Shown: positions 63,354 to 64,000 of the stretch, one piece after another
How positions within the stretch are numbered: the first letter of the stretch is position 1
Layout: every line of letters begins with the position of its first letter
Source of the DNA: Pyropia yezoensis
Lineage: Eukaryota; Rhodophyta; Bangiophyceae; Bangiales; Bangiaceae
Direction: 5' to 3'
NCBI GenBank assembly: GCA_009829735.1
Contig: CM020620.1
Location: 9,068,545-9,132,544, forward strand
DNA length: 64,000 nucleotides
Made by a program: the position numbers and the translations under genes
The notes under the pieces: generated by a model
What the model saw: only the letters and a program-made list of their open reading frames with translations
What the model was told of the DNA's origin: nothing
Database searches by the model: none

Positions 63354-64000
63354 TGTGGTAGCTTGGGGTAGTTCGACTTTCTACCGGCCGGTGCGTTGCG
63401 ATTCCCTTTTTGATTTGGCTCTCCCTGCCATTGTGCAGTCGTGTTGCCCCATGCGTTCGGCTTGCCACGGGCATTGTATTGCGAAAGTAGCGCGTTCCGC
63501 GAATCACACCGAACGAACAATTTCCTGACAGAACCCTCTAGGGATTTTTTCACGGAATTTTTCTTTTGGTCAACCGATTGTTGAATCCCAGTGAGATCCA
63601 CATCAGATTCGGTATACTCTTCCTCAGCACTGTTGGCCGGCCCGCCACCCTCGGCGGCCTCGACGCGCGAGACGAGGTCCACGTCACGTGGCAGCCCCCC
63701 GGTGCGCGCACCCTCGACGATCCGCGCACCCCCGACGGCCCGCGCACCCCCGACGGTCCGCGCACCCTCGACGGCTCGTGGCGCCTTCACGGCCCACGGT
63801 CTGTTGGCAAGCGGCTCCCCGTCGGCACGCGGCCCGCCGTCGGCATGCGCTCCTCCGCAGGCAATCGCTGGCCCGAGTGCACACAACCCCTCGGCGGGCG
63901 CATCCTTTATCCCTACCCCGGCGATCCCAGTCCGCCTCCCGTCGGTGGGCCGGGCCGCACCCAAGCCCCCATTCTCGGGCAAGCGCAAGGGCCCTGCCAC
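63200..64000 (-). CDS. Partial hypothetical ORF running off the window edge
   Basis: This minus-strand frame is open from the window edge to a TGA at 63200. The edge part is Gly/Ala/Arg-rich and includes hexapeptide repeats (GGAR/EGAR) encoded by an 18-bp tandem repeat. The middle is less biased (EEEYTESDVDLTGIQQSVDQ; VRKLFVRCDSRNALLSQYN; AWGNTTAQWQGEPN), which suggests real or recent coding. The last 50 codons lie inside the right repeat arm, so the natural C-terminus may have been replaced. Not recognised; could be a Gag-like fragment or a host gene. Confidence 0.35.
   Translation of the reverse strand: MAGPLRLPENGGLGAARPTDGRRTGIAGVGIKDAPAEGLCALGPAIACGGAHADGGPRADGEPLANRPWAVKAPRAVEGARTVGGARAVGGARIVEGARTGGLPRDVDLVSRVEAAEGGGPANSAEEEYTESDVDLTGIQQSVDQKKNSVKKSLEGSVRKLFVRCDSRNALLSQYNARGKPNAWGNTTAQWQGEPNQKGNRNAPAGRKSNYPKLPHVRNDPHLGSPQRTCDGVSDLCQPIGRQRAGQRMEIVTVVGLGKKTARRRW
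63705..63776. repeat. 18-bp minisatellite, four units
   Basis: Units CGCGCACCCTCGACGATC, CGCGCACCCCCGACGGCC, CGCGCACCCCCGACGGTC and CGCGCACCCTCGACGGCT follow head to tail, with a degenerate fifth at 63777-63794. Eighteen is a multiple of three, so length changes would keep the minus-strand frame open. Confidence 0.8.

Overview
The window is eukaryotic nuclear DNA: very GC-rich, with homopolymer and Gly/Ala/Pro-codon runs, nested Ty3/gypsy LTR retrotransposons, a plant-type PIF/Harbinger gene pair and a tyrosine-recombinase retroelement remnant. A bangiophyte red alga (Porphyra/Pyropia type) fits the composition and element content, but no sequence here proves the lineage. No tRNA, rRNA, CRISPR array or prokaryotic operon was seen.

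Layout. 1-2956: a probable host gene for a low-complexity, Ser/Arg-rich disordered protein. 3968-54229: an old Harbinger Myb/SANT-like reading frame, split by a nested stack of retrotransposons. 5079-53883: element B, a degenerate Ty3 chromovirus on the minus strand, with 571-bp LTRs and target-site duplication (TSD) TGCTG. Inside B lie two copies of a younger family, A. A1 is 6350-27903 (TSD AGGGT) and A3 is 35867-53455 (TSD TGCAC). A2 is 9486-20311 (TSD CCCAA) and sits inside the pol gene of A1. Family A has 363-bp LTRs, separate gag and pol frames, and a long antisense ORF (aORF) between pol and the 3' LTR. 54574-63353: an 827-bp inverted-repeat pair flanking the broken Harbinger transposase (55882-57329) and a tyrosine-recombinase remnant (60902-62520). 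A minus-strand ORF runs off the right edge.

How the parts relate. Taking out each insertion with one TSD copy restores the frame beneath it: A2 from A1 pol, A1 from the B aORF, and B from the Myb frame. LTR divergence, counted by eye, follows the nesting: B about 15/571, A1 4/363, A3 2/363, A2 1/363. The Myb frame (plus strand) and transposase (minus strand) converge, so both probably belong to one Harbinger element that was about 4.5 kb before the insertions.

Main observations. (1) Both Ty3 families encode a protein on the antisense strand downstream of pol, and the two proteins look distantly homologous. The protein has no function I recognise and is the best candidate for an undescribed component. 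(2) The 500-N gap inside A3 is flanked by about 6.27 kb present twice. This looks like two unmerged overlapping contig ends: collapsing it makes A3 exactly as long as A2 (10,826 bp). (3) The Myb frame is open over 484 codons except for five internal TAG codons, with no internal TAA or TGA.
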